Shown here: positions 34,284-43,473 of the stretch, one piece after another
Layout of the letters: each line of letters opens with the position of its first letter
Position numbering within the stretch: the stretch's first letter is position 1
NCBI RefSeq assembly: GCF_036017035.1
Contig: NZ_JAYXHS010000001.1
Coordinates: 372,001-436,000, forward strand
Reading direction: 5' to 3'
Origin: Viridibacterium silvisoli
GTDB taxonomy: Bacteria; Pseudomonadota; Gammaproteobacteria; Burkholderiales; Rhodocyclaceae
DNA length: 64,000 nt
Notes under the pieces: model-generated
The model's database searches: none
Told to the model about the DNA's origin: nothing
What the model saw: only the letters and a program-made list of their open reading frames with translations
Position numbers and translations under genes: made by a program

Positions 34284-34318
34284 CTTGAGAATGAGAAATA
34301 GACTCATTGCGAATCAAG
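34284..34318. promoter_or_regulatory. Nested dyad upstream of bacterioferritin and small ORF
   Basis: AATGAG (34290-34295) and CTCATT (34303-34308) form a 19-base dyad, nested within outer arms CTTGA (34284-34288) and TCAAG (34314-34318). It lies in the 422-base gap 34077-34498, otherwise empty. Size and AT-rich character suggest a Fur-like or redox-regulator site, although the match to the Fur consensus is weak. Confidence 0.4.
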
Positions 34319-34498
34319 GCCTCGTGCGGCTTTCCGGGGCTCAGCAACTTGTGATCGGAAGCCCTTGTTTTTGCGCATAAACGGTGTGCATGAATCCATC
34401 CAAAACATCGAATGGTGCTTTTGTGATTACGGCCGATACTGGATACATCGGCAGCATTTCAGTGCCGACGTTAGAAGTGAAGTTGAAGGAGCAAGACC

Positions 34499-34615
34499 AT
34501 GAACACGCAACCTACCACCGCCCTTGACCTGCTTAAAGTCGCCGCAGGCGTCACCGCTTCCCTGGCTTTCGCCATGACGCCAGCGCTGATCGAGATTCTC
34601 ACCGGCGCACACTAG
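34499..34615 (+). CDS. Small hydrophobic protein, 38 residues
   Basis: A short gene, MNTQPTTALDLLKVAAGVTA and then SLAFAMTPALIEILTGAH, ending in TAG. The ribosome site AAGGAG (34486-34491) lies 7 bases before the ATG, as good as any in the window, which is the main reason to call it real. Residues about 12-34 could form one membrane helix. I do not recognise a family. A stem-loop follows at 34697-34724. The neighbours are bacterioferritin (divergent) and a TetR gene (convergent). Confidence 0.65.
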   Translation: MNTQPTTALDLLKVAAGVTASLAFAMTPALIEILTGAH

Positions 34616-34696
34616 TCATCCCCTCGCGCTGTGCGAAAGCACGGCGCGACTTCGTACAAGCGCTTCAGCGGCTGCTCACGCTCTCTGAAAGACGCC

Positions 34697-34724
34697 CGCC
34701 ATCCCGTTGCAAGCCGGGATGGCG
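34697..34724. other. Stem-loop after small ORF
   Basis: A perfect 10-bp stem (34697-34706 with 34715-34724) and 8-base loop without a T-tract. It may be a REP-like element or a weak terminator for the 38-residue gene. Confidence 0.5.
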
Positions 34725-34793
34725 CATCTGTTCAGAGAAATACCCCCTCAGGAGTCTTCGCTGAGCGCGTCTGCAGGGATCATGCGCAACTTC

Positions 34794-35360
34794 TCAGCGC
34801 TTGGCGGTACTGCCCACGACCTGCAGGATTTCCTCTGACAGCGTTTCGTCATCCACCACACGCGCCAGCACCATTGCGCCAACAAGGCTCGCAAAGGTAA
34901 CGATCGCCTTCTCGCGTCGCGCGGCTGCGCTGCGACCTGGCACGACGCGCGACAAGCCTTCGAAGAGGCGCTTCACGCCCTCCGTGAGAGCGTGCCTGAC
35001 TGGTGCAACCTGCCGCGCCGACTCCGCCCCCAGCGCCGCCATGATGCAGCCCGCGCCCGGTTCGTCGCGATGCGCCGGGCTGGTGTAGAAATCCACGTAC
35101 GCAGCCAACGCGCCCTCGCCCGCCGAGGCGACAACCTCGTTCCAGCCCGCCAGGCTGGCATCCACGGCGCGCGCAGCCGCCTGCGCCATCAGATCCTCCT
35201 TGGACTTGAAGTGTCCATAAAAGCCGCCATGCGTCAGGCCGGCACTCTTCATCAGGTCGGCCACGCCGATCCCGTCGAAACCCCGTTCGCGAAATAACTT
35301 CGCCGCCATATCGAGAATGCGTTCGCGGTTCTCGGCCGCCTGTTCCTTGCTGACTCTCAT
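34794..35360 (-). CDS. TetR-family repressor
   Basis: A 188-residue regulator. The start at 35360 (MRVSKEQAAENRERIL) follows GGGAGC. The helix-turn-helix is FDGIGVADLMKSAGLTHGGFYGHFKSKEDL, typical of the group that reads GGFYGHF and controls adjacent dehydrogenases. The C-terminal ligand domain includes PGAGCIMAALGAE. It is divergent from the SDR gene at 35468 and probably represses both through the two palindromes at 35407-35417 and 35432-35442. Ligand unknown. Confidence 0.92.
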   Translation of the reverse strand: MRVSKEQAAENRERILDMAAKLFRERGFDGIGVADLMKSAGLTHGGFYGHFKSKEDLMAQAAARAVDASLAGWNEVVASAGEGALAAYVDFYTSPAHRDEPGAGCIMAALGAESARQVAPVRHALTEGVKRLFEGLSRVVPGRSAAARREKAIVTFASLVGAMVLARVVDDETLSEEILQVVGSTAKR

Positions 35361-35391
35361 GCCTGCTCCCGGATGCCTGGGTAAGAAGTTG

Positions 35392-35442
35392 TTGACATTA
35401 TAAATGATGACCGTCATATAATTTAATCATGATGATCGTCAT
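35392..35442. promoter_or_regulatory. Divergent promoter with two TetR operators
   Basis: Two 11-base palindromes of the form ATGAYCGTCAT lie at 35407-35417 and 35432-35442, 25 bases apart centre to centre. On the plus strand TTGACA (35392-35397) and TATAAT (35417-35422) are consensus hexamers 19 bases apart. On the minus strand TATAAT occurs at 35402-35397 facing the TetR gene. Both operators overlap or flank these promoter elements, so binding would shut off both genes. Confidence 0.8.
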
Positions 35443-35467
35443 CAAAACAACCTCAAGGAGTCGCGAC

Positions 35468-36280
35468 ATGAGCAACAGCACGAATACATTGAACGGCAAG
35501 GCACTCGTTACCGGCGCATCCTCCGGAATTGGCGCCACCTACGCTGAACGCCTTGCGCAGCGCGGGCACGATCTGGTTCTGGTGGCGCGTGATCTGTCGC
35601 GCCTTGAAGCGCTGGCAGCACGGCTACGCGATACAGGTGTGAAAGTGGATGTATTGCAGGCTGATCTGACTTCACCTGCCGATCTCGCCAGGGTTGAAAG
35701 CCGTCTGCGCGAAGATGCCGACATCGGCGTACTGGTGAACAACGCAGGCGTTGCGGTACCCGGCAAGCTCGTCGATACCGATGTAGACCGCGTCGACAGC
35801 ATGCTGCAACTCAACATCACCGCTCCGACCCGCCTGGCCCACGCGGCGGCCAAGGCATTCAGCGCACGTGGCAGGGGCGCCATCATCAATATCGCCTCGG
35901 TCACGGCACTGATGCCTGAGGGTTTCAGCGGCACCTACAGCGGCACCAAGGCCTATATCCTCAATCTCAGCCAATCCATGAGCAGCGAGCTGCACGATGC
36001 TGGCGTACAGGTCCAGGCCGTCTTGCCGGGCATCACCCGCACCGAGATCTGGGATCGTTCCGGTGTCGGCATGCACGGGCTGCCCGCCGAGATGATCATG
36101 GAAGTGCACGAATTGGTGGACGCCGCTCTCGCCGGTTTTGAACTCGGCGAAGTGGTCACCATTCCTTCCCTGCCGGATGTCGCTGACTGGAATGCATTCT
36201 CCGCAGCACGCGCCGCCCTGCAGCCCAATCTGTCACGCGCACACGCGGCCACACGCTACGGCGTGACGCAGGCAAATTGA
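35468..36280 (+). CDS. Short-chain dehydrogenase under TetR control
   Basis: A 270-residue SDR of the YqjQ/DltE-like group. ATG 35468 is 7 bases after AAGGAG. Cofactor loop VTGASSGIGATYAERLA, with ARDLSRLEALA favouring NADP. NNAG motif LVNNAGVAVPG; catalytic Ser in NIASVTAL, and Tyr and Lys in YSGTKAYILNL. The C-terminal part (PGITRTEIWDRSG) is usual for this group. Substrate unknown; induction by a TetR ligand suggests a detoxification or carbonyl-reduction role. Confidence 0.93.
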   Translation: MSNSTNTLNGKALVTGASSGIGATYAERLAQRGHDLVLVARDLSRLEALAARLRDTGVKVDVLQADLTSPADLARVESRLREDADIGVLVNNAGVAVPGKLVDTDVDRVDSMLQLNITAPTRLAHAAAKAFSARGRGAIINIASVTALMPEGFSGTYSGTKAYILNLSQSMSSELHDAGVQVQAVLPGITRTEIWDRSGVGMHGLPAEMIMEVHELVDAALAGFELGEVVTIPSLPDVADWNAFSAARAALQPNLSRAHAATRYGVTQAN

Positions 36281-36303
36281 ACGCGGCAGATCGGTGGCGA
36301 AGC

Positions 36304-38928
36304 TCAGGCCCTGTTCGCGACACGCAGCGGCGTGATCTCGGACAGCGGCTTGTCGAAGTGATTGGCGCCAAGGCGTCGCGCGATACGCTCGACGCTGAGC
36401 ACCGGCAGCAGTTGCTCCTTGTCGCCGAAGGGCACGATGGCATCTGTTATCACGCCAGCGCCAGCAATCATCTCCGGCACGGTCTGCATGCGCGACGCAG
36501 ACAACTCGATGATGGCCCCCAGTTCGTCGGCAAGAATGCCCAGCCACGACGATTCACTGCGTTGTAGCAACACGACCTGCGTGGCCTCGCTGGCGCCCGG
36601 CACGCGGCCCGCCTGCGCCATGCCCTGGATGTTGAACACCGGCACGGGCACGCCGCGATACATCAGGTAGCCCGCGAAGTCGGCACCGGCACCAGGAATC
36701 TCCAGCAGCCCGCGGCGCTCCATCGCTTCGACGATCTCCACCGGCTTGAGCGCCATCCAGCGGTCACCGATGCGCAAGGTGGCAAGCTCGAGACCGTCGC
36801 GCACGCCGTGCTCGCTCTTCACGCCCAGTGCCGGCACGCTCAACTGCGTCACATGCTCGACGCTGTCGCACACGGGGATCATGACGATGGCCTGAACGGA
36901 GTCGTGATAGCAGTCGTCGGCCGACTTGAACTCACGGTAACCCGCAGCACCTCGAATGCCCAGGGCGTAGAACTTGTCTTGCCAGCAGATGATGCCGAAG
37001 CGCGCCTCGGTCGAGAAACTGCACAGTTCGCGCTCGGGCAGGAACTTGCTGCCCGCCGGCAAGCCTGCGTGCGTACTGGCGATCACCAGGCCCTCACCAT
37101 CGACGAACACGCCGATGCAATCGGGCACCACCTCGCCGCTTTTCTCGCGCGGCAAGGCGTCCTGCAGCATGGCCTGGAACTGCGGCGTCGAATCGAACAC
37201 GATGCCCACGCCCCCCACTACGCGCTCGCCATCGGTCGAGCGAATGGCGGCTGCGTAGATATAGGTCGGCGCATCACCATACAGCGGTGAAGGCACGAAT
37301 TCCGATACCACGTAGCCCTGCGAGTTCTCGATATCCAGCGCGCGCTGTACCCACTCGGCACCGATCTGCTCGCCACGCATCACCGGGCAGGCATTCGAAC
37401 TGGCCACCAGGCGGCCGCGCGTATCGAAGAGCACGAGCTGGCTGTACACGGTGTAGAGGCTGTTGATGTAACGCAGGATCTGGCCACAGTTGTCGGCAGC
37501 TTCATCGCTCAGGTGATCCGCCGACAAGGCACTGCGGAAGGCGCCGGTCAGCGCCCACCAGCGACAATCGTTGGCGCGCTCGTAGAGGTTGCGATCCATG
37601 ATGTCCATCGCCAGCGAGGCAAGGAAGGCGCTGTCCTGCAGGATGGCAGAGACAACCGTCTCGTGCAGATCGGCAATCGACTCGCGGAACAGGGTACGTG
37701 TGCGCCCGCCCGCCACGCCGACCTCCTGCAGCAGTACGCGCGAGAACGTCGGGTTGATGGTGTGCTTGAGGCGACTCATGCTGATATGCCCATTCCATAT
37801 CGACAGATTCAGGTTGCGCACGATCTCCTCGGCCCGTTCGGGGATGTTGCGCAGCGCTTCGCCGAACAGGGTCGGGTTGTGCATGATGGTCTGCAGCACC
37901 TGCGGATCCACGTTCTCGAGCAAGGATGCCGCCTGCGTCTCGAAGGCGTGCTGCAAGGGCACCATGACGTGACCGAACCAGCCCGGCCCGGTATAGCCCT
38001 GGTAGCCCGCTGCCTGTGCTGTCGTGGCGACGTACTCGCTTGCCGCGAAACGCTGGATGCCATACTCCGCATCCAGCACGCAGGCGAAGCGCGCGCCCAC
38101 CGGCACGTGGTGCATGTCGGAGCTGGCGATCACGCAGCCGGAGGCATCGAGCAAGGTAATGACGGACCAGTCTTCCGCGCCGACAAGATTCCTGAAAATG
38201 CGTGTCGTCTCGTCGTCGAAACGGAAGCACAGGCACAGCACACCAAGTGCCTCGCCTTCGGCATCCGTGACGCGGCTGGAATACACGAGGGCACGCGGCA
38301 CTTCTGGCAGCAGGTCGATCGCGCCGAAACTCTCGACATAAGCCGCCTTCGTCGTCAGCGCCTCGGCGACCAAAGCATGCGTCGAGCGCTCGACCGCCTG
38401 CGTCGCATCCAGACGCACGAGCACATTGCCCTCGGTGTCCATCAACACCACATCGTGATACACGGAATACTTCGCCACGTACTCGGCAAAACGCGCACGC
38501 AGTTGCTCCTCGCGTAGCCGCAGCTCCTTGCGGGCATGGTACTGGGCGCGCGACTCGGCAGAAGAGGCGAGGTAGTCGCGGATGTCTTGGTCGGTCGCAA
38601 GAAAGCCGATGTCGGCGGTGCGCTCGAAGAGGTTGCGCACGAGGATGTCGATGGCGACCTGCGCCTTGGCGTGTCCCTCGAGCACGGTCTTGCTGAGGAT
38701 CTCTTGCGCCAGCTGCTCGATGAGCTGGCCAGTGAGTTCGTGGAAGTCGCGGCGGATATTGCTGGTGTCGATGCCGGTGCCCGAGAGCTGCCCGAGCAGG
38801 GTCAGATTGTCCCAGCCGGTCTGCAGATTGCGGAAGCCTTCGTCGTAGGACTGCACGGCTTGCATGTGACGCACGACCTGACGGTCATGCTCCTGCGTGC
38901 TCGCCCCTGCCGCAACTTTCTGGCCCAT
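36304..38928 (-). CDS. Soluble double-sensor protein with C-terminal CheW domain
   Basis: An 874-residue protein with no membrane helix. It appears to contain two copies of a cache-like sensor unit: the first (about 70-330) begins DILVRNLFERTADIGFLATD and contains YHDVVLMDTEGNVLVRLD. The second (about 410-640) begins DIMDRNLYERANDCRWWALT and contains YSQLVLFDTRGRLVASSN. The last 170 residues form a CheW domain (YLMYRGVPVPVFNIQGMAQ, VVLLQRSESSWLGILADELG). CheW couples receptors to the CheA kinase. ATG 38928 is preferred over GTG 38931 for spacing from GGGGGA. No other chemotaxis gene is nearby. Confidence 0.82.
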   Translation of the reverse strand: MGQKVAAGASTQEHDRQVVRHMQAVQSYDEGFRNLQTGWDNLTLLGQLSGTGIDTSNIRRDFHELTGQLIEQLAQEILSKTVLEGHAKAQVAIDILVRNLFERTADIGFLATDQDIRDYLASSAESRAQYHARKELRLREEQLRARFAEYVAKYSVYHDVVLMDTEGNVLVRLDATQAVERSTHALVAEALTTKAAYVESFGAIDLLPEVPRALVYSSRVTDAEGEALGVLCLCFRFDDETTRIFRNLVGAEDWSVITLLDASGCVIASSDMHHVPVGARFACVLDAEYGIQRFAASEYVATTAQAAGYQGYTGPGWFGHVMVPLQHAFETQAASLLENVDPQVLQTIMHNPTLFGEALRNIPERAEEIVRNLNLSIWNGHISMSRLKHTINPTFSRVLLQEVGVAGGRTRTLFRESIADLHETVVSAILQDSAFLASLAMDIMDRNLYERANDCRWWALTGAFRSALSADHLSDEAADNCGQILRYINSLYTVYSQLVLFDTRGRLVASSNACPVMRGEQIGAEWVQRALDIENSQGYVVSEFVPSPLYGDAPTYIYAAAIRSTDGERVVGGVGIVFDSTPQFQAMLQDALPREKSGEVVPDCIGVFVDGEGLVIASTHAGLPAGSKFLPERELCSFSTEARFGIICWQDKFYALGIRGAAGYREFKSADDCYHDSVQAIVMIPVCDSVEHVTQLSVPALGVKSEHGVRDGLELATLRIGDRWMALKPVEIVEAMERRGLLEIPGAGADFAGYLMYRGVPVPVFNIQGMAQAGRVPGASEATQVVLLQRSESSWLGILADELGAIIELSASRMQTVPEMIAGAGVITDAIVPFGDKEQLLPVLSVERIARRLGANHFDKPLSEITPLRVANRA

Positions 38929-39190
38929 CACCTATCCCCCGGATCGACTGATATCCAATCGATAGCGGAACGGCGGGAACGAAACTTGAGTGCCGCGGCA
39001 CGCTGTTTTGCCAACCACAAGCGCTTGTCAGAAAAACACCGTCACATTGTCGGGAGCAGGCGTTCGCGCTTTACCTGCAAACGCAAGAGTCGAGTGGCTA
39101 GCCTGCGGATACGCGACGCCCCCGGATTCGCGCGGGCGCGGCACTGACGACGCAGGCATGCAACGCGTCAGCGCCTCTCTCCCTGTCGGC

Positions 39191-40051
39191 TCAGTCCGGC
39201 TTTCCCGTCAGACCGAACAGGCCGGCCGCATTCTCCCAGGCTATCTTGCGCGCCATCTCTGGCGGCAAGCCGCCCAGCCAGACACGCGCCGCCTGCATGA
39301 TGTTTTCGTAGTCCGACCAGCGCTCGTTGATCCAGGTGTCGGAGCCGATCAGGAAGCGATCCGGCATTTCGGTAATCAATGCGCGCCACTCAGAGCTGAG
39401 CTGTCCATCTGCGGCCGTGAGGCCCGGTCGGTACGACAGCTCGCCCATCAGGCGTGGATGGCGCTTGAACAGCGCACGCACGCGTTCGACCGGCGCGCCG
39501 CCGATGCCCGTGTGCGCCCAGATCAATCGGGCCTGTGGCGCATGCGCCATCAGCAGATCGATGGCGTCATCATCGACATGGGCGAGCACCGCAAGGTTGC
39601 GTGCCTGCGCTAGCTGCATGAGCTTGCGTGCCACCGGGCCGTTGGCATTGCGGCTGTCGTAGAGATGGAATTCGCCGAGACCGCGATAAGGCCCGGCCGC
39701 CGTACCCGCAGCAAGCTCACTCTCCACCATCGTGTAGATACTCTCGTCGCGGAACCAGTTGGTGTAGTCGGCACGGTTGCGATACAGGCGCACGAAAGGC
39801 ACGACGGTGAGGCCGATGGCCCGGCTTGCATCACGTGCGTTGGTGAGGCTTTTCGTGCCGTCATTGGGGCGACTGTTGGCAATGATGGCGCGCACGCCAC
39901 TGCGCTGCATGCGCGCCAGCACATCGGCCAGCGGAAAGGCGGCCGTGTAGGCCTCCTCGTTGTAATGCAGATGCGTGTCGAACAGCGGGCCGCTATAGGC
40001 CGCAGCCTGAACCCACAGCGGCAGGGCAAGCAGGATGGCGAGGTGACGCAT
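39191..40051 (-). CDS. Exported amidohydrolase-type TIM-barrel protein
   Basis: A 286-residue metal-dependent hydrolase of the amidohydrolase 2 group, with a signal peptide (residues 1-16, LLALPLWVQAAA). Metal-binding motifs are FDTHLHYNE (HxH), VLAHVDDDA, IWAHTGIGG and IGSDTWINE. The start at 40051 (MRHLAILLALP) is chosen for the signal peptide; no strong ribosome site is seen. Substrate unknown. It lies 63 bases downstream of the MFS transporter gene on the same strand, so a shared transcript is possible. Confidence 0.87.
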   Translation of the reverse strand: MRHLAILLALPLWVQAAAYSGPLFDTHLHYNEEAYTAAFPLADVLARMQRSGVRAIIANSRPNDGTKSLTNARDASRAIGLTVVPFVRLYRNRADYTNWFRDESIYTMVESELAAGTAAGPYRGLGEFHLYDSRNANGPVARKLMQLAQARNLAVLAHVDDDAIDLLMAHAPQARLIWAHTGIGGAPVERVRALFKRHPRLMGELSYRPGLTAADGQLSSEWRALITEMPDRFLIGSDTWINERWSDYENIMQAARVWLGGLPPEMARKIAWENAAGLFGLTGKPD

Positions 40052-40114
40052 GGCGGAGCTTTCGGGACGGGGAACCATCCCAGTGTAGCCCGGCCACCGC
40101 GAAGCCAGAAAAGC

Positions 40115-41344
40115 TCAGTCCCGCTTCGTACGTGCCGGCCACAAACGTACGCCAAGCGCAGCCAGCCCCGTTGCCGCAGCCAGCAGGCTCAACCCGCGCC
40201 AGCCCGCAACGCTCAGCGCCATGCTGCCCAGCGCCGAGCCACTGGCCATGCCGATGAACATGGCACCGACCAGCAAAGCCGTCAGGCGGCTACGCGCGGC
40301 GGGCTCGAGACTGTAGATGATGCTCTGGTGCGCGATCAGCGCAGCCTGCACGCCGAGATCAAACACCAGCGTGCCGGCCACCAGCAGCCACAGGTTCTGT
40401 GGCGCGATGGCAAAAGCCATGAAGCTCACAAACACCAGCACCGCGCCGATCCGCGTCACCAGCTCCGGCCCCTTGCGGTCCGCAATGCCACCCGCAATCG
40501 GCGCTGCCAGCGCCCCCACCGCGCCGGCGAGACCGAAAGCCCCGGCTACCGAGCTGCCGAACCCGAAAGGTGGTTGATGCAGCATCACCGCCAGCGTGGA
40601 CCAGAAGGCGCTGAACGAAGCGCTCAGCAAACCCTGCGCGAGCGCCGCGCGGCGCATGCCCGCATGGCGCTTCCATAGCGTGAGCAGCGAGCCAAGCAAG
40701 GCGCCATAGGGCATGTCTGTCGTGGGTGCGAAAGCTGGCAGACGCCGCGCGGCAACCACTGCCAGCGTCGCGATGAGCCCTGCCGCCAGCACGAACATGC
40801 TGCGCCAGCCGAACATCTGACTCACCACGCCGCTGAACACACGCGACAGCAGGATGCCCAGCAGCAACCCGGTCATCACCATGCCGACGATCTTGCCGCG
40901 TCGCGCTTCAGGGGCGAGCGCCGCAGCTGCGGGCACGCAGTCCTGCGCCAGCGAAGCCGCGATACCGATGACCACGCTCAGCAAACCCAGCTGCAACAGC
41001 GATTGCGCTGCGGCCGTCGCCAACAGCGCCAGACTCAGCACAGCCGCCTTGGCTACGATGATCTTGCGACGGTCGTAGCGATCGCCAATCGGCGCCAGCA
41101 GCAGGATACCGATGGCGTAGCCGACCTGCGTCAGCGTGGGAATGCGTCCGATGGCCGCTGGCGATGCATTGAATTCCGTCGCCAGCGTGCCGAGGATGGG
41201 CTGGTTGTAATACAGCGAGGCCGCCCCCAGACCGGCCCCGCAGGCCAGCAGGAAGACCAGTGCCTTGTCCAGCGTCACGGCCGGCGCGGCGGGCGGCGCG
41301 AGCGGTGGCGTGGTCAGGGGCGGTGTATCGAGTCGAGCGTTCAT
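40115..41344 (-). CDS. MFS transporter
   Basis: A 409-residue major facilitator with 12 predicted membrane helices. The loop 2-3 motif is GDRYDRRK. The N-terminus is proline-rich (TPPLTTPPLAPPAAP). The sequence ASLYYNQPILGTLATEF is typical of the YgaY/YnfM-like drug or metabolite exporter group. It is divergent from a LysR gene across 238 bases that contain AT-rich sequence (TTATACATT), so LysR control is likely. Substrate unknown. Confidence 0.92.
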   Translation of the reverse strand: MNARLDTPPLTTPPLAPPAAPAVTLDKALVFLLACGAGLGAASLYYNQPILGTLATEFNASPAAIGRIPTLTQVGYAIGILLLAPIGDRYDRRKIIVAKAAVLSLALLATAAAQSLLQLGLLSVVIGIAASLAQDCVPAAAALAPEARRGKIVGMVMTGLLLGILLSRVFSGVVSQMFGWRSMFVLAAGLIATLAVVAARRLPAFAPTTDMPYGALLGSLLTLWKRHAGMRRAALAQGLLSASFSAFWSTLAVMLHQPPFGFGSSVAGAFGLAGAVGALAAPIAGGIADRKGPELVTRIGAVLVFVSFMAFAIAPQNLWLLVAGTLVFDLGVQAALIAHQSIIYSLEPAARSRLTALLVGAMFIGMASGSALGSMALSVAGWRGLSLLAAATGLAALGVRLWPARTKRD

Positions 41345-41582
41345 GATGCGTGCTGCCGGATGCGTTCAGGATGGAGCGCAGTCTGCGACGCAGCGCAGCA
41401 GAACGGAAGACGTATGCAGTACAGAACTGTTATACATTCAGCGCATGAAGCAGACCGGCTCGCACCCGCGCTTCAAGAGCAGCAGGCCGGGGCGCACGCC
41501 GACAAGCCCGTCATCCTCCCGACAAGGCCTGGATGACAGGCCGCTTTTCAACGAGCTCGAGCAAGCGCCGACGGAGCCCCGC

Positions 41583-42527
41583 ATGCAAACCCCCGCGTCA
41601 AAGTCAGCCCCGGACCGCCTGACCCTCATGCAGACCTTCATCCGCATCGTCGAGGCCGGCAGTCTGTCGGCCGCAGCGGCGCAGATGAGCACCACCCAGC
41701 CCACCATCAGCCGCCGCCTGCTCGCCCTCGAGCGCTCGCTCGGGCTCAAGCTCGTGCATCGCTCCACGCATGCGATGAAGCTCACCGAAGCCGGCACACG
41801 CTACTACGCGCGCGCCCGCGAGCTGCTGGTCGCATGGAGCGAATTCGAAGCGGATCTGCGTGGCGCCGTCGACGAGCCGCAAGGCACGCTGCGCGTCGTC
41901 GTGCCGCACGCCTTCGGCCAGCATCAGCTGGTCGGCCCGCTGGCGGAATTCCTCGCGCGCTATCCGAAGGTTGCCGTGGAGTGGCTGCTGCACGACACGC
42001 CGCCGGACTTCATCGGCGAGGGCGTCGATTGCGCGATCCAGGTCGGCAGCGTGCCCGACCCCTCCTCCGTCGCCATCCAGATCGCCGAAGTGCCGCGCAT
42101 CGTCGTTGCCGCACCCGCCTTGCTGCAGAACCAGAAAACCCCACGCAAGCCCGAAGCGCTCGCCGCACTACCATGGATCGCCCTCGGCCCCTACTACCGC
42201 AAGGAAGTCATGCTGCATAACGCGCGCCGCGAAGAGCACGTGCTGACGATTGCCCCGCGCATCATCACCGACAGCGTCTACGCCCTGCGCAGTGCCGCCG
42301 TGCGCGGCGTAGGCGTGGCAGCCATCTCCGCCTGGATCGTTGCCGACGACCTCGCCAGCGGCGCACTCGTGCAACTCGTCCCCGACTGGCAAGCCCCCGC
42401 CCTGCCCGTCCACCTCATCTACCCATTCGCCCCCTTCTACCCAGCCAAACTGCGCAGCTTTGTCGAGGTGATCCGGAGCAGCAGCGATACCTTGCCATGG
42501 CGGGGGAATGTCAAACGAATGATCTGA
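41583..42527 (+). CDS. LysR-family transcriptional regulator
   Basis: A 314-residue regulator. The frame is open far upstream, but ATG 41583 follows GGAG and gives the usual domain start DRLTLMQTFIRIVEAGSLSAAA. The winged helix includes MSTTQPTISRRLLALERSLG. The effector domain (about residues 100-300) is complete. It probably controls the divergent MFS gene. Its C-terminus is slightly extended beyond the standard domain. Confidence 0.93.
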   Translation: MQTPASKSAPDRLTLMQTFIRIVEAGSLSAAAAQMSTTQPTISRRLLALERSLGLKLVHRSTHAMKLTEAGTRYYARARELLVAWSEFEADLRGAVDEPQGTLRVVVPHAFGQHQLVGPLAEFLARYPKVAVEWLLHDTPPDFIGEGVDCAIQVGSVPDPSSVAIQIAEVPRIVVAAPALLQNQKTPRKPEALAALPWIALGPYYRKEVMLHNARREEHVLTIAPRIITDSVYALRSAAVRGVGVAAISAWIVADDLASGALVQLVPDWQAPALPVHLIYPFAPFYPAKLRSFVEVIRSSSDTLPWRGNVKRMI

Positions 42528-42983
42528 CCTGCATCAGTCCGGCGCGCCCCCGACTCCTGCGCCTGTGGCCTGCCCGGCAACTTGCCATGCGGAACTCAAC
42601 CGGACCAACAGCCCAAGACCCGAAGCCGCCGCTCGCAGCCTTTTGTCGTATGCTCTTGCCGTATCGACTCGTTGCTGCCTGTCATTCCGATCTGGTGGGG
42701 TGCAGCAGCAACCGATCCATCCCGACTAACGATTCCCAGCCATTGCAAGCGAGACGTTTGATGCACGGGTAGGTGCCAGCCTCACGCAAACAGCAGCCAG
42801 ATAACGTCGAAGGCCCCAACGAAGGCTTTTCACTTAATGAGGCGCTCGCGACATGCAAGTTATCAGGGCCGCAGCCGACGGCTGCACAGGAAGACCGGAT
42901 AGATTGATGCAGGCTTCACTTATCCAAAACTGTCTTGCCTTATCGGCGGAGTCCATAGATCAAAAGTTGGACCGCATCAAACT
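42528..42983. other. Intergenic region before the small-gene string
   Basis: No gene is supported in these 456 bases. Composition shifts from GC-rich to AT-richer near 42800. A 91-codon frame overlapping the LysR end has no ribosome site and no family look. This is the probable left boundary of an acquired segment. Confidence 0.45.
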
Positions 42984-43325
42984 ATGTCTATCGACAAACC
43001 TAAGTCTGTGAGCGAGCGAGTCAATGCGAAGCCAGTAGCGCCGGAACTCGGCTCAAAACTGGGCATCGCGATTCAAACTATTGGAGCGCTACCAATTAAC
43101 GGTCTGCGTTTGATGCCAACCAGCGGCACAAACGGCTGGTACATATGGTGCGGCGGCGAGATGTCAGCAGACCCTGAGTTCTTTGCTTCACTTCACATAG
43201 AACATGTGGCTAAGCACCTATCGCAGGTCACTCCGTACCTTGATCTCCCCCCGGGCTATCGTTTTCAGATAGATGGAGGCGGTTACGAAGACGTCTGGTT
43301 TGATGGAAGCCTTCTCAGTAACTGA
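42984..43325 (+). CDS. Small cytosolic protein resembling Imm33-type immunity proteins
   Basis: A 113-residue protein without signal or membrane segment. The core reads NGWYIWCGGEMSADPEFFASL, then HIEHVAKHL, then YLDLPPGYRFQIDGGGYEDVWFD. That combination resembles proteins annotated with an Imm33-like immunity domain; the family assignment is from memory and tentative. No polymorphic toxin gene is adjacent. Its codon use is visibly more AT-rich than the flanking core genes. First of five unrelated plus-strand genes in 42.9-45.8 kb. Confidence 0.6.
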   Translation: MSIDKPKSVSERVNAKPVAPELGSKLGIAIQTIGALPINGLRLMPTSGTNGWYIWCGGEMSADPEFFASLHIEHVAKHLSQVTPYLDLPPGYRFQIDGGGYEDVWFDGSLLSN

Positions 43326-43473
43326 TCGCAGTACATAGACATTTTCCACTCCAAGATAAGGTCAGTGTGAGGCGAATAATGCGGCTTAGCCCTTCCAGCG
43401 AGCTAACGTGCCCCGGCAAGTCGGGTCACGCAGCTCATGTCACACGTTCCCCCTTACTTACACGCCACGAATC

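Noticed and set aside
42497..42772. A 91-codon frame after the LysR gene
   Set aside because: No ribosome site, overlaps the LysR end, and its composition looks non-coding.
43426..43470. A TGTCACA word at about 43439 as a third ECF41 promoter
   Set aside because: After 16 bases the sequence is CACG rather than CGTC.
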